A stretch of 64,000 nucleotides of DNA, taken from Candidatus Omnitrophota bacterium (GTDB taxonomy: Bacteria > Ratteibacteria > UBA8468 > B48-G9 > JAFGKM01). Below are positions 19,364 through 26,754 of the stretch, in pieces (the first letter of the stretch is position 1; each line of letters begins with the position of its first letter). The stretch covers positions 62,001 through 126,000 of the forward strand of contig JAMWDI010000001.1 of the NCBI GenBank assembly GCA_023819375.1. Direction: 5' to 3'. The notes under the pieces are model-generated. The model was not told the origin of the DNA. It searched no databases and worked only from the letters and a program-made list of their open reading frames with translations. Both the position numbers and the translations under genes were made by a program.

Positions 19364-20482
19364 ATGATAAAATTTTCTAAAAATACAAAAATGAAAGAAG
19401 CACTTTTCATAGAGAGAATTAATAAATTTACTGTAAAATGTGAAATTAACAATCATATTATTAAAGCCTATTTACCAAATTCTGGAAGACTGTGGGAATT
19501 ACTGTTACCAAAAAGGAAATTATATCTTAAAGAAAAAAATGGAAATTTAAATTATAAAGTTTTTGGTGTTGAAAGAAATGGATATTTTATATGCCTTGAC
19601 ACACATTATACAAATACTCTGGTGAAACAATTTTTAAAAAAAAATATTATTAAAGATCTAACTGGTTATAAAATAAAAAAAGAGGAATTTAAAATTGAAA
19701 ATACAAAGATAGATTTTTTAATAGAAAAAGAAAATAAAATAGTCCCCCTTGAAGTCAAATCTTGCACTCTTTTCGAAAACAATATTGCAATGTTTCCAGA
19801 TGCTATTACACAAAGAGCCAAGAAACATCTTGAAATTCTTGAAAAAAATAATGGCATCATACTTTTTATCGTTTATTATCCTGAAGCAAAATATTTTTTG
19901 CCGGAATTTCATATAGATCCTTTATTTTCAAAAAAACTTTATGAATTAAGAAATAAAATTCTTATAAAAGCAATATCTGTAAAATGGATTGGAGATGAAA
20001 AATTTGAATTTGTTAAAGAGATTGAAATCCCTTGGCACATATATGAAAAAGAAGGAAAGGATAAAGGAAATTATTTAATTTTAGGTAAATTAAACAATGA
20101 TATCTATTTAAAAATAGGTTATCTTGAAAATTTATTTTTTAAAAAAGGATATTATATTTACGTTGGCTCTGCCATGAACTCTTTAACTGCGAGAATAAAG
20201 AGACATTTGAAGATAAACAAAATTAAAAAATGGCATATTGATTATTTTATACCTTATCTCAATGATTTGAAATCAATATCTATAAGATCTTCAGAAAATC
20301 TTGAATGTTTAGTATCAAATGAACTTGAAAAAATTTCTAATGGAATTATAAAGAATTTTGGTTCTACAGATTGTAAATGTAAAAGCCATCTTTATTTTTT
20401 TGAAAATAACCCTCTTTGTAATGAAAAATTTATAAATATTTTATTGAAATTTAGAATAGGCAGGTTAAATAAATTTTTTTAA
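19364..20482 (+). CDS. sfsA: SfsA-like nuclease fused to DUF123 GIY-YIG domain
   Basis: About 372 residues. Residues 1 to about 220 are SfsA (AYLPNSGRLWELL, FLIEKENKIVPLEVKSCTL with the PD-(D/E)xK-like ExK, FPDAITQRAKKHLEIL). From about 245 the protein is a DUF123/GIY-YIG-like domain: FFKKGYYIYVGSAMNSLTAR, RHL, KKWHIDYFIPYL, ECLVSNEL and FGSTDCKCKSHLYFF. Both halves are putative DNA/RNA nucleases, normally separate genes. Starts at 19346, 19364 and 19391 are possible; 19364 best fits the family N-terminus and avoids the tRNA promoter. No clear ribosome-binding site. Function in the cell is not established. Confidence 0.88.
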   Translation: MIKFSKNTKMKEALFIERINKFTVKCEINNHIIKAYLPNSGRLWELLLPKRKLYLKEKNGNLNYKVFGVERNGYFICLDTHYTNTLVKQFLKKNIIKDLTGYKIKKEEFKIENTKIDFLIEKENKIVPLEVKSCTLFENNIAMFPDAITQRAKKHLEILEKNNGIILFIVYYPEAKYFLPEFHIDPLFSKKLYELRNKILIKAISVKWIGDEKFEFVKEIEIPWHIYEKEGKDKGNYLILGKLNNDIYLKIGYLENLFFKKGYYIYVGSAMNSLTARIKRHLKINKIKKWHIDYFIPYLNDLKSISIRSSENLECLVSNELEKISNGIIKNFGSTDCKCKSHLYFFENNPLCNEKFINILLKFRIGRLNKFF

Positions 20483-20499
20483 AAATAATATAATTTTAC

Positions 20500-20552
20500 T
20501 TGACAAAAGTTTTTTAAAAAGTATAATGAATATATGAACATATGAGTATATA
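20500..20552 (+). promoter_or_regulatory. Promoter and candidate ArsR operator of the redox-permease operon
   Basis: Perfect TTGACA (20500-20505), 16-base spacer, perfect TATAAT (20522-20527). Just downstream, 20531-20552 is an imperfect palindrome centred on CATATG with TATAT/ATATA arms (16 of 22 positions symmetrical), containing ATATGAAC, the half-site style of SmtB/ArsR operators. Position over the transcription start fits repression relieved by a metal or metalloid. Confidence 0.75.
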
Positions 20553-20561
20553 AGAAAATAA

Positions 20562-20927
20562 ATGGAAAAGTATGTTGAATATTTAAAAGCGATTGGAGAA
20601 CCCACAAGATTGAGAATAGTAAAATTATTGTTAAAAGCGAAAGTTCCTCTTTGTGTATGTGAAATTATGGATTGCATAAAAGCAAATCAAACAAACGTAT
20701 CAAAACATTTAAAAGTATTAAAATATTCTAAACTTATCAAGGAAAGAAAAGAAGGGAAATTTGTTATGTACTCAATCATAAAACCGAAAAATGATTTTCT
20801 AAAACATTTATTTGAGACACTTGAAAAAATTCCTGATAAATTTTTTGAATCAGATATGAAATGTTTAAATGAAAGATCATTGATTATCAGGAAAAGATGG
20901 AAAATGTGTAATAATAAAAAATGTTGA
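20562..20927 (+). CDS. ArsR/SmtB-family metal-responsive repressor
   Basis: 121 residues with a winged helix-turn-helix: AIGEPTRLRIVKLLL, then LCVCEIMDCIKANQTNVSKH (recognition helix) and the wing EGKFVMYSII. The CVC motif in the helix before the HTH corresponds to the alpha3 Cys-Val-Cys inducer site of ArsR/CadC-type sensors; more Cys lie at the C-terminus (MCNNKKC). Likely senses a thiophilic metal or metalloid such as As(III). First gene of the operon, overlapping the permease by 7 bases. Confidence 0.93.
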   Translation: MEKYVEYLKAIGEPTRLRIVKLLLKAKVPLCVCEIMDCIKANQTNVSKHLKVLKYSKLIKERKEGKFVMYSIIKPKNDFLKHLFETLEKIPDKFFESDMKCLNERSLIIRKRWKMCNNKKC

Positions 20928-21967
20928 AAGAAATTATACTTGGTGGCTTTTTAGCACTAAAAGATTACATTGCAACCCATATTTTAACCTGCCTTGTGCC
21001 TGCTTTCTTACTTGCTGGAGGGATGATAAGTTTTATAAATAAAGAAATAATAATAAATTATCTTGGAACAAAAGTTCATAAATTAAAATCCTTTACTCTT
21101 GCAGGATTTGCAAGTTTTCTTGTTGCTGTTTGCTCCTGTACAGTTATACCTATCTCAAGTGGCCTTTATTATACAGGTGCAGGAATTGGGCCTGCTTTTA
21201 TTATTTTATGGGTTGCTCCTTCTTCTAATATTTTATCTTTGATTTATACAGGAAATATTATAGGAGGCAAAATTGTTCTTGCAAGAGTTATAAGTGCTTT
21301 ATTAATGGCTTTTGTTGTTGGAAGTATTATGAGTTATGTTTTTAGAAAAGAAAAAATGGAAGAAGTTAAAATTGAGAGAGAAATAAATGAAAAAGTAATT
21401 GAAAGAAAATACTTAATTCTTTTAATTTTAATACTTATTTCTCTTCTTGGCCCAAATTATATTATTCAGAAAGGCCCTTATTGGAAGAAAGTTATTGTAT
21501 GGTTTTTCTTTACATTTATAATATGTGTTTATTCTTACAAAAAAATTGAAAAAGAAAAAATAAAAAGTTGGATTAGAGAGACATTATTTTTTGTAAGAAT
21601 GATTTTTCCACTTTTACTTATTGGTGTTTTTATTGTAGGAATTATAGGGAAAATTTTACCTGAAAACTGGATAGAGAAATTTCTTGGTGGAAATAGTTTA
21701 AAAAGTAGTTTTTTTGCAACTTTAATAGGAGCAACAACATATTTTGCAACATTAACAGAAGCGCCTTTTGTTGATACATTAATGAAACTTGGTATGGGTA
21801 AAGGACCTGCATTGGCTCTACTTTTAACAGGCCCTGGTTTAAGTTTGCCAAACTGGATTGCAATTTCAAGAGTATTTGGTATCAAAAAAGCGGTTGTTTA
21901 TGTTTTAACTATTATATTCTGTGGAACAATAGTAGGATGGTTTTTTGGAAACTTTATTTTGAAATAA
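20921..21967 (+). CDS. CSC-motif permease, ArsP/SO_0444 type (PF03773 family)
   Basis: 348 residues, about 8-10 TM helices in two repeats, inner membrane. The first repeat carries VAVCSCTVIPISSGL (CSC motif) near residue 68, the second TYFATLTEAPFVDTL. Family members export organoarsenicals, selenite-linked products, Cu or Zn; the exact substrate here is unknown. A short basic loop separates the repeats with no CxxC. It directly follows arsR and precedes a thioredoxin-like gene by 12 bases. One of three such permeases in the window. Confidence 0.88.
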   Translation: MLKEIILGGFLALKDYIATHILTCLVPAFLLAGGMISFINKEIIINYLGTKVHKLKSFTLAGFASFLVAVCSCTVIPISSGLYYTGAGIGPAFIILWVAPSSNILSLIYTGNIIGGKIVLARVISALLMAFVVGSIMSYVFRKEKMEEVKIEREINEKVIERKYLILLILILISLLGPNYIIQKGPYWKKVIVWFFFTFIICVYSYKKIEKEKIKSWIRETLFFVRMIFPLLLIGVFIVGIIGKILPENWIEKFLGGNSLKSSFFATLIGATTYFATLTEAPFVDTLMKLGMGKGPALALLLTGPGLSLPNWIAISRVFGIKKAVVYVLTIIFCGTIVGWFFGNFILK

Positions 21968-21979
21968 AAGGAGGTGCAT

Positions 21980-22213
21980 ATGGAAATTTTAATAGTTGGT
22001 GCAGGATGTCCTAAATGTCAGGCAGTTGAAAAAGTTGTAAAAGAGGTTGTTGAAGAGTTAAAAATTTCTGCAAATGTTTCTCATCTTTATGATGTAAGAG
22101 AATTTCCTAAATATAAAGTTACAATTACTCCTGCAATAGTTATAGATGGAAAAGTTGTAATGGCAGGAAGAGTTCCGTCAAAAGAAGAAGTTAAAGAATT
22201 GTTAAAAAAATAA
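21980..22213 (+). CDS. Small thioredoxin-fold protein (CPKC)
   Basis: 77 residues from ATG 21980, placed 5 bases after the strong site AAAGGAGG; an upstream in-frame GTG at 21974 overlaps that site and is rejected. Opening MEILIVGAGCPKCQAVEKVV has the redox CxxC; ITPAIVIDGKVVMAGRVPS is the cis-Pro region and end of the fold. This small cytoplasmic thioredoxin family (redox-active disulfide protein 2) commonly sits beside ArsP-type permeases and CcdA. Likely passes electrons to or from an operon partner. Confidence 0.9.
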   Translation: MEILIVGAGCPKCQAVEKVVKEVVEELKISANVSHLYDVREFPKYKVTITPAIVIDGKVVMAGRVPSKEEVKELLKK

Positions 22214-22227
22214 AAAGGGAGGCCCGA

Positions 22228-22581
22228 ATGAAACCAAGATTTATAATGTGTATATGTACAGGTCAATGTCCTGGATTTAAAAGTTTAGATTTATGGGCTT
22301 TAATTAATTATGTAAGGAATGAACTTGATGTTGAGTATGCAATAGTTCACCCACAATTGTGTGTTGATGATGGAGATAGATTTTTTAAAGATTACATTAA
22401 ACCAGATGTTAAATATATCATTGGAGCATGTGACCCAAAAATGCAGAGGAAAATGTTTAAAGATGCTTTTTTAGAAAGTGGTGGTGATTATGATAAACAG
22501 GTTATTTCTCTTGATTTAAGAAATATATCAACAGAAGAAGCAATGAAAAAAGTAAAAGAGGTTGTTGAAAGTTTAAAATAA
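22228..22581 (+). CDS. HdrA N-terminal-like stand-alone cysteine protein
   Basis: 117 residues resembling the N-terminal domain of heterodisulfide reductase subunit A without the flavin part. Features are FIMCICTGQCPG with CxCx3C (Cys 8, 10, 14), HPQLCVDDGDRFF where HdrA has the C-S-D-P-G-Q segment, and IIGACDPKMQRKMFKDAF where HdrA has ACSPRMHEPTF. It may bind an Fe-S cluster or do thiol chemistry together with the two downstream ferredoxins. A stand-alone version is unusual. Shine-Dalgarno GGGAGG precedes the ATG. Confidence 0.7.
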   Translation: MKPRFIMCICTGQCPGFKSLDLWALINYVRNELDVEYAIVHPQLCVDDGDRFFKDYIKPDVKYIIGACDPKMQRKMFKDAFLESGGDYDKQVISLDLRNISTEEAMKKVKEVVESLK

Positions 22582-22590
22582 GGAGGTAAG

Positions 22591-22887
22591 ATGAATAGAG
22601 ATAGAAGTACATATACAGGACTACCAAGAAAAGAGATTGATTGGTTTCCAAAAATTGACTATGAAAAATGTAATCCAGAAGAATGTAATTATCATTGTGT
22701 AAATTTCTGTCCATTTGGTGTCTTTTCAAAAGATGCAAATGGGAAAGTTAAAGTTTCTCAACCTTATGAATGTAATGTTGGGGATGAATCATGTAAATTT
22801 CAGTGTCCACTTGGTGCAATAAAATTTCCTACGAGAGAGGAATTAAAAATGATGTTAAGAAAGTTAAGAGAAAAATATCAAAAATAG
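22591..22887 (+). CDS. Ferredoxin-like protein with altered cysteine spacing
   Basis: 98 residues. The first cluster motif is stretched: KCNPEECNYHCVNFCPFGVF (C-x4-C-x3-C-x3-CP, against Cx2Cx2Cx3CP in the sister gene). The second is ECNVGDESCKFQCPLGAI (C-x6-C-x3-CP). It shares the frame I-x-WFPKIDYEKC and a C-terminal FPTREELKMMLRKLREK helix with the next gene, so the two are tandem duplicates that have diverged. Could hold one or two [4Fe-4S] clusters; the altered spacing may tune or remove one. Confidence 0.82.
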   Translation: MNRDRSTYTGLPRKEIDWFPKIDYEKCNPEECNYHCVNFCPFGVFSKDANGKVKVSQPYECNVGDESCKFQCPLGAIKFPTREELKMMLRKLREKYQK

Positions 22888-22896
22888 GGGGCAAAT

Positions 22897-23163
22897 ATGT
22901 TTAAGGAGATTCCAAGAGAGAAAATACCATGGTTTCCAAAGATTGATTATGAAAAATGTATTGGTTGTAAAGAATGTTATAATTTCTGTAAAAATGGCGT
23001 TTATCAATGGAATGAAGAAAAAAATATTCCTATTGTTAAAAACCCATATAATTGTGTTGTCGGATGTTCTGCATGTGCAAATATTTGTAATGGAAATGCA
23101 ATAGATTTTCCAACAAAAAAAGAATTAATGGAGGCAATTGCAAAGTTAAAAGAAAATAAATAA
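22897..23163 (+). CDS. Ferredoxin (two 4Fe-4S-type motifs)
   Basis: 88 residues. First motif KCIGCKECYNFCKNGVY (Cx2Cx2Cx3C), second NCVVGCSACANICNGNAI. The usual Pro after the last Cys of each motif is Lys or Asn. N-terminal IPWFPKIDYEKC and C-terminal FPTKKELMEAIAKLKENK mirror the preceding gene. Cytoplasmic electron carrier; a likely electron source for CcdA through the thioredoxin-like protein, which is inference from operon context. Confidence 0.87.
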   Translation: MFKEIPREKIPWFPKIDYEKCIGCKECYNFCKNGVYQWNEEKNIPIVKNPYNCVVGCSACANICNGNAIDFPTKKELMEAIAKLKENK

Positions 23164-23165
23164 AA

Positions 23166-23861
23166 ATGGAAAAGATCGGTTACTGGGGTAGTTTTGGACT
23201 TGGGATTATAACAAGTTTAACACCTTGTTCACTTGCTTTACTTGTTGCCGCTTTATCTTTTATTATTGCTGAAGAAGAAAATTTTAAGGAAGGGCTTTAT
23301 ATTGGGATTTCTTTCACTATTGGAATGTCATTAGTTTTTTTTATTTTTGGTTTGTTTATTTCTAAAATAGGTCAATTTACAAGAATCTCTCATGTTTTTT
23401 ACATAATCGCGGGGATTCTTTTGTTAATTTTTGGTATATATCAATTTGGAATGTTTAAAAGAAAATCTCAATCTATAAATATTGTCCAAAGAATTGGTTT
23501 TTCAATTTTATATTCTGGAAAATCTAAAATAATTTCTTCATTTTTACTAGGAATTCTTTTTTCTCTTGGTTGGGCTCCATGTGCTACTTCTTTAATTATG
23601 CCTGTTGCAATTCTTGTTATGAGTCAGGAAATAAGTGTTTTAAAAGGTGGCTTTTTACTTTTTCTTTTTGGGTTTGGGCATGGATTTCCTGTTTTAATAC
23701 TTTCCGTATTATCCGAACAGATTCGTTCAAGAACAATAAAAAAATTTACAAAATCTGGAATATATATCTCAAAAATTTTTGGAGGGATTTTGATACTTAT
23801 TGGTTTAATTTTTATAATATATGGTCCTAAAATAAATATTTTACTGGAGAAGAAAAAATGA
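23166..23861 (+). CDS. CcdA/DsbD-type transmembrane thiol-electron transporter
   Basis: 231 residues, six TM helices. The two redox cysteines are in SLTPCSLALLVAAL (TM1) and LGWAPCATSLIMP (TM4), the CcdA/DsbD-beta hallmark. It moves reducing equivalents from cytoplasmic thioredoxin to an extracytoplasmic thiol protein. Here a thioredoxin-like protein is encoded upstream and an exported redoxin downstream (4-base overlap), so donor and acceptor are both plausibly in the operon. Confidence 0.92.
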   Translation: MEKIGYWGSFGLGIITSLTPCSLALLVAALSFIIAEEENFKEGLYIGISFTIGMSLVFFIFGLFISKIGQFTRISHVFYIIAGILLLIFGIYQFGMFKRKSQSINIVQRIGFSILYSGKSKIISSFLLGILFSLGWAPCATSLIMPVAILVMSQEISVLKGGFLLFLFGFGHGFPVLILSVLSEQIRSRTIKKFTKSGIYISKIFGGILILIGLIFIIYGPKINILLEKKK

Positions 23862-24376
23862 AAAGTATATTAATTTTTTTAATCTTTGCTTCTTTTATTT
23901 TTGCAAATCCAAATAAAGCACCTGATTTTACATTAAAAGACCCATATAATAACGAATTTTCGTTATCAATGTTTAAAGGAAAAACTATTATTCTAAATTT
24001 CTTTAAAATATATTGTGGTGGGAAAATAGCACCTGAAACAGAAAAATTAATTAATGAATTAAATAAAATATGTAAAGAGTTTTGTAAAGGGAAATTTTGT
24101 AAAGATGGTGATTTAACAATTATAAGCATTACCGTTGCAAGTTGTCCAACTACTGATTTAAAGGAATGGGTTGAAAAAAAAGGGATAAAATGGTTTATTG
24201 GAAATGATTTGGATGATTATAATCTTGATATAATTAAAAGTTATGCTTCACATTTAAAATATTTGAAAGATCCTTGTTTAATTTTTATAAATAAAAATAG
24301 TGAAATTGTGTATAAATCAAATTATATAAGTGCAGAAGAAATTAAAAAGAAATTAAAAGAATTAAAATTAAAATGA
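23858..24376 (+). CDS. Exported redoxin (AhpC/TlpA-like) with lost CxxC and a Cys-rich insert
   Basis: 172 residues. A signal peptide (SILIFLIFASFIFA) is followed by the redoxin start NKAPDFTLKDPYNNEFSLSM. The active-site region reads FFKIYCGGKIAPE: one Cys and no CxxC. Shortly after is an unusual segment NKICKEFCKGKFCKDG with three more Cys, then VASCPTTDLKEW and DPCLIF. The many periplasmic Cys make it a likely CcdA client or a metal/metalloid-handling redoxin. Overlaps the next small gene by 4 bases. Confidence 0.78.
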   Translation: MKSILIFLIFASFIFANPNKAPDFTLKDPYNNEFSLSMFKGKTIILNFFKIYCGGKIAPETEKLINELNKICKEFCKGKFCKDGDLTIISITVASCPTTDLKEWVEKKGIKWFIGNDLDDYNLDIIKSYASHLKYLKDPCLIFINKNSEIVYKSNYISAEEIKKKLKELKLK

Positions 24377-24558
24377 AAAAGAAAGAAGTTATTGAATTTG
24401 AAGAAAAAGACATAATTGAAATTTCAAAGATTGTTATAGATGAAGATAAAGAAACTGCTTTAAAATATTTGAAAAAAATTTATGAAATTTTAAAGAAAAG
24501 AGAAAAATCACACTGTAAAACAAGTTATGCATGGAATAACAAAGAAATTAAAAAATGA
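24373..24558 (+). CDS. Small unknown protein (61 aa)
   Basis: 61 residues, highly charged, predicted helical (IIEISKIVIDEDKETALKYL) with one Cys and one Trp near the C-terminus (HCKTSYAWNN). No recognised family. It is joined by 4-base overlaps to both neighbours, which strongly suggests it is translated. Conceivably a small partner of the Fe-S protein that follows. Confidence 0.6.
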   Translation: MKKKEVIEFEEKDIIEISKIVIDEDKETALKYLKKIYEILKKREKSHCKTSYAWNNKEIKK

Positions 24559-25091
24559 ATATTACAATTGAAAGAATTATGCCATGCCTTGCAGACCCTG
24601 AAAAAATAAGATTTGTTGCAAAGATTGATGAAGATATAAGTGAATATTTACCTTACCTAAATGCAATTATACCAAAGGCAATATACAATCATACGGGAAA
24701 ATCACTAACAATTACGATGGGTGAAAGAATAATTACAATTTATCCAAATAAAATTTCTGCAGGAAAAATAAATGATGAAAAAGATGCAAATGAAATAATA
24801 AAATGGATAAAAGAAAAAATAGATTATTGTAAAGAAAATAAGGAGAAAATAAAACCAGATTACAAAAGAAAGGATAAACTTGAAGTCCTGCATGTATATA
24901 AACTCCTTCCTCAAAAAAATTGTAAGAAATGTGGAGAAAATAGTTGTCTTGCTTTTTCAATAAAACTCATTAATGAAGAAAAAAATATAATTGATTGTAA
25001 AGAAATTTTTCTACCTGAATATGATGAGAAAAGAAAATTATTATTTGATATGTTAAAAGCATCTGGTTATAATGTTCCTTCATTTTATTAA
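24555..25091 (+). CDS. Fe-S binding protein with CxxCGxxxC (PF04060-like) domain
   Basis: 178 residues. The N-terminal about 95 residues are unassigned (ERIMPCLADPEKIRFVAKID). The C-terminal part has NCKKCGENSCLAFSIKL followed by IIDCKEIF, the four-Cys [4Fe-4S] pattern also seen in the corrinoid/CODH gamma subunit and RnfB. Last gene of the arsR operon; the convergent ZIP gene begins 2 bases on. Likely an electron-transfer or cluster-bearing partner of the ferredoxins. Confidence 0.8.
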   Translation: MNITIERIMPCLADPEKIRFVAKIDEDISEYLPYLNAIIPKAIYNHTGKSLTITMGERIITIYPNKISAGKINDEKDANEIIKWIKEKIDYCKENKEKIKPDYKRKDKLEVLHVYKLLPQKNCKKCGENSCLAFSIKLINEEKNIIDCKEIFLPEYDEKRKLLFDMLKASGYNVPSFY

Positions 25092-25092
25092 T

Positions 25093-25899
25093 TTAAAAAG
25101 CAATATCAAAAATCATCATCAAAATAAAACCAAAAATAAAAGAAATTGTTGATAAGTCTGTATTCCCACTTTTTTGTGTTTCAGGAATAACTTCTTCTAC
25201 TACTACATAAACCATAGCACCTGCTGAAAAAGATAAAGCATAAGGCAAAATTTTAGAAGAAATAGAAACAATTAAAGCCCCTAAAAATGCAAAAATTGGC
25301 TCTACAAAACCAGATAACTGTCCAATAAAAAAACTTTTAAATTTGCTCATTCCTGAGGCTAAAAGAGGTAAACTTATAGCAAGACCTTCTGGAAGATTTT
25401 GGATACCTATCCCAAACGCAAGAGAGGATGCATTTAAAAAGGAATTAAAGTTCTCATCATATTTTAAAGATCCGAAAGAAACACCAACTGAAAGCCCCTC
25501 TGGAATATTATGTAGAATTATTGCAAAGATAAGTAAAAAATATATTGGAAGTTCTTTTTTTATTCCCTCTTTCTCATATATTTCAAAATTTAAATGCAAA
25601 TGAGGAATAATTTTGTCAAGTAAAAGTAAGAATAAACTTCCAAATAAAAAACCAAATGTTACAGGGAACCATGTAGGAACTGATAAATTTTTTGAATATT
25701 CAATTGAAGGAAGTATTAAAGAAAAAAAACTGGCAGAAAGCATAACTCCACCAGCAAAACCAAGCATAGAATCAAAAAGTTTTCTGTTTTCTTTTTTATT
25801 TAAAAAAACTATTGAAGAACCTATCAAAGTCATAAACCAAGTAAAAAGACCAAATAAAAATGCCTGCAAAATTGGATTAAAAGTAAAAAGTTTTACCAT
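25093..25899 (-). CDS. ZIP-family metal transporter
   Basis: 268 residues, eight TM helices. TM4 has the metal site LHNIPEGLSVGVSFG (HNxPEG) and TM5 GIGIQNLPEGLAISLPL, where the usual His is replaced by Gln. A His-rich variable loop is present (KIIPHLHLNFE). Imports Zn, Fe or Mn. It forms a minus-strand unit with the ferritin-like gene 4 bases upstream, suggesting iron or zinc homeostasis. No transporter of this type is elsewhere in the window. Confidence 0.9.
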   Translation of the reverse strand: MVKLFTFNPILQAFLFGLFTWFMTLIGSSIVFLNKKENRKLFDSMLGFAGGVMLSASFFSLILPSIEYSKNLSVPTWFPVTFGFLFGSLFLLLLDKIIPHLHLNFEIYEKEGIKKELPIYFLLIFAIILHNIPEGLSVGVSFGSLKYDENFNSFLNASSLAFGIGIQNLPEGLAISLPLLASGMSKFKSFFIGQLSGFVEPIFAFLGALIVSISSKILPYALSFSAGAMVYVVVEEVIPETQKSGNTDLSTISFIFGFILMMIFDIAF

Positions 25900-25903
25900 T
25901 ATT

Positions 25904-26389
25904 TTATAAATTCATCCAATTCCATATCTTACTTTCTTCTTTTTGAAACCAATCACCTGTTTCAGAAAGATAAGAATAAACATTAACAATTGCTTCAAGA
26001 TGCTGTTTCTCTTGATTCATTAGAAATTCATAAAGTTTTTTCTCTTGTTCATTTTTCGCAGAGTTATAAAATTTTTCATAAAGTGAATAGCTCTTTTTTT
26101 CCAATTCAAGTGCTACTTTATAACCATTCAATTGTGTTTCTATTTTTGATTTTTCTTTTATATCAGAAAAAAATTTTTTCATTTCATCCTCAATTTTAAT
26201 CTCATACCTAATTTGATATTTTCCCAAGATCAAAAATTCTTCTATTGCTTCAAGATGTTCAATTTCCTGTTTTGAAAGCATATATAGAAGTTTCTTTGTA
26301 AGAAAATTGTCTGCCTTTAATGCAAGTTCAATATAAAAATTTGCTCCTTCCTTTTCAATTTCTTTAGCATAATTAATCATATTTTCCAT
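25904..26389 (-). CDS. Ferritin-like diiron protein (rubrerythrin superfamily, no rubredoxin domain)
   Basis: 161 residues from ATG 26389, preceded by AGGAGG; the open frame to 26413 is upstream of that site. Two ExxH-type carboxylate repeats, EIEKEGANFY/KQEIEHLEAIEEF and ALELEKKSYSLY/NQEKQHLEAIVNVY, form the four-helix diiron site. No rubredoxin CxxC pair. Likely peroxide scavenging or iron binding. It lies between a ZIP transporter and an unknown gene. Confidence 0.85.
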   Translation of the reverse strand: MENMINYAKEIEKEGANFYIELALKADNFLTKKLLYMLSKQEIEHLEAIEEFLILGKYQIRYEIKIEDEMKKFFSDIKEKSKIETQLNGYKVALELEKKSYSLYEKFYNSAKNEQEKKLYEFLMNQEKQHLEAIVNVYSYLSETGDWFQKEESKIWNWMNL

Positions 26390-26402
26390 AAAACACCTCC
26401 TA

Positions 26403-26726
26403 TTAAATTTCACTTATACTTGTATCTGGACCATCTTCTACTTTTATAAACAATCTTAAACCTTTCTCTATAACATTTATCCTTTCTATATCAAAATTAT
26501 CAGGTAAAATTCTTATGTGGGCTATATTATCCCTTGGTATAAGTATAATTCTTTTTTCACTATCTATATCCACTGGCTTTACTTGACCTTTAATAACTAC
26601 AATCCCTTTACCTTCAATCATTATCCAGTTCTCAGTAAATTTTAATACCTTTCCAACAAAAACCCATAATTTTTGTTCCTGGAAATACTTTTTAAATCTT
26701 ATTTTCACAATTTTCCCTTCAATCAT
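26403..26726 (-). CDS. Unknown small beta-rich protein (107 aa)
   Basis: Predicted mostly beta strands (KLWVFVGKVLKFTENWIMIE, VKPVDIDSEKRIILIPRDNI, then AHIRIL), no TM or signal. The alternating short strands and the ending RDNIAHIRILPDNFD resemble Sm/SH3-like small domains, but I cannot assign a family. It precedes the ferritin-like gene with a strong GAGAGGAGG site, and a decayed arsC copy lies 28 bases upstream. Confidence 0.6.
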   Translation of the reverse strand: MIEGKIVKIRFKKYFQEQKLWVFVGKVLKFTENWIMIEGKGIVVIKGQVKPVDIDSEKRIILIPRDNIAHIRILPDNFDIERINVIEKGLRLFIKVEDGPDTSISEI

Positions 26727-26754
26727 TCCTCCTCTCTTTGTTTACAAAAAATAT

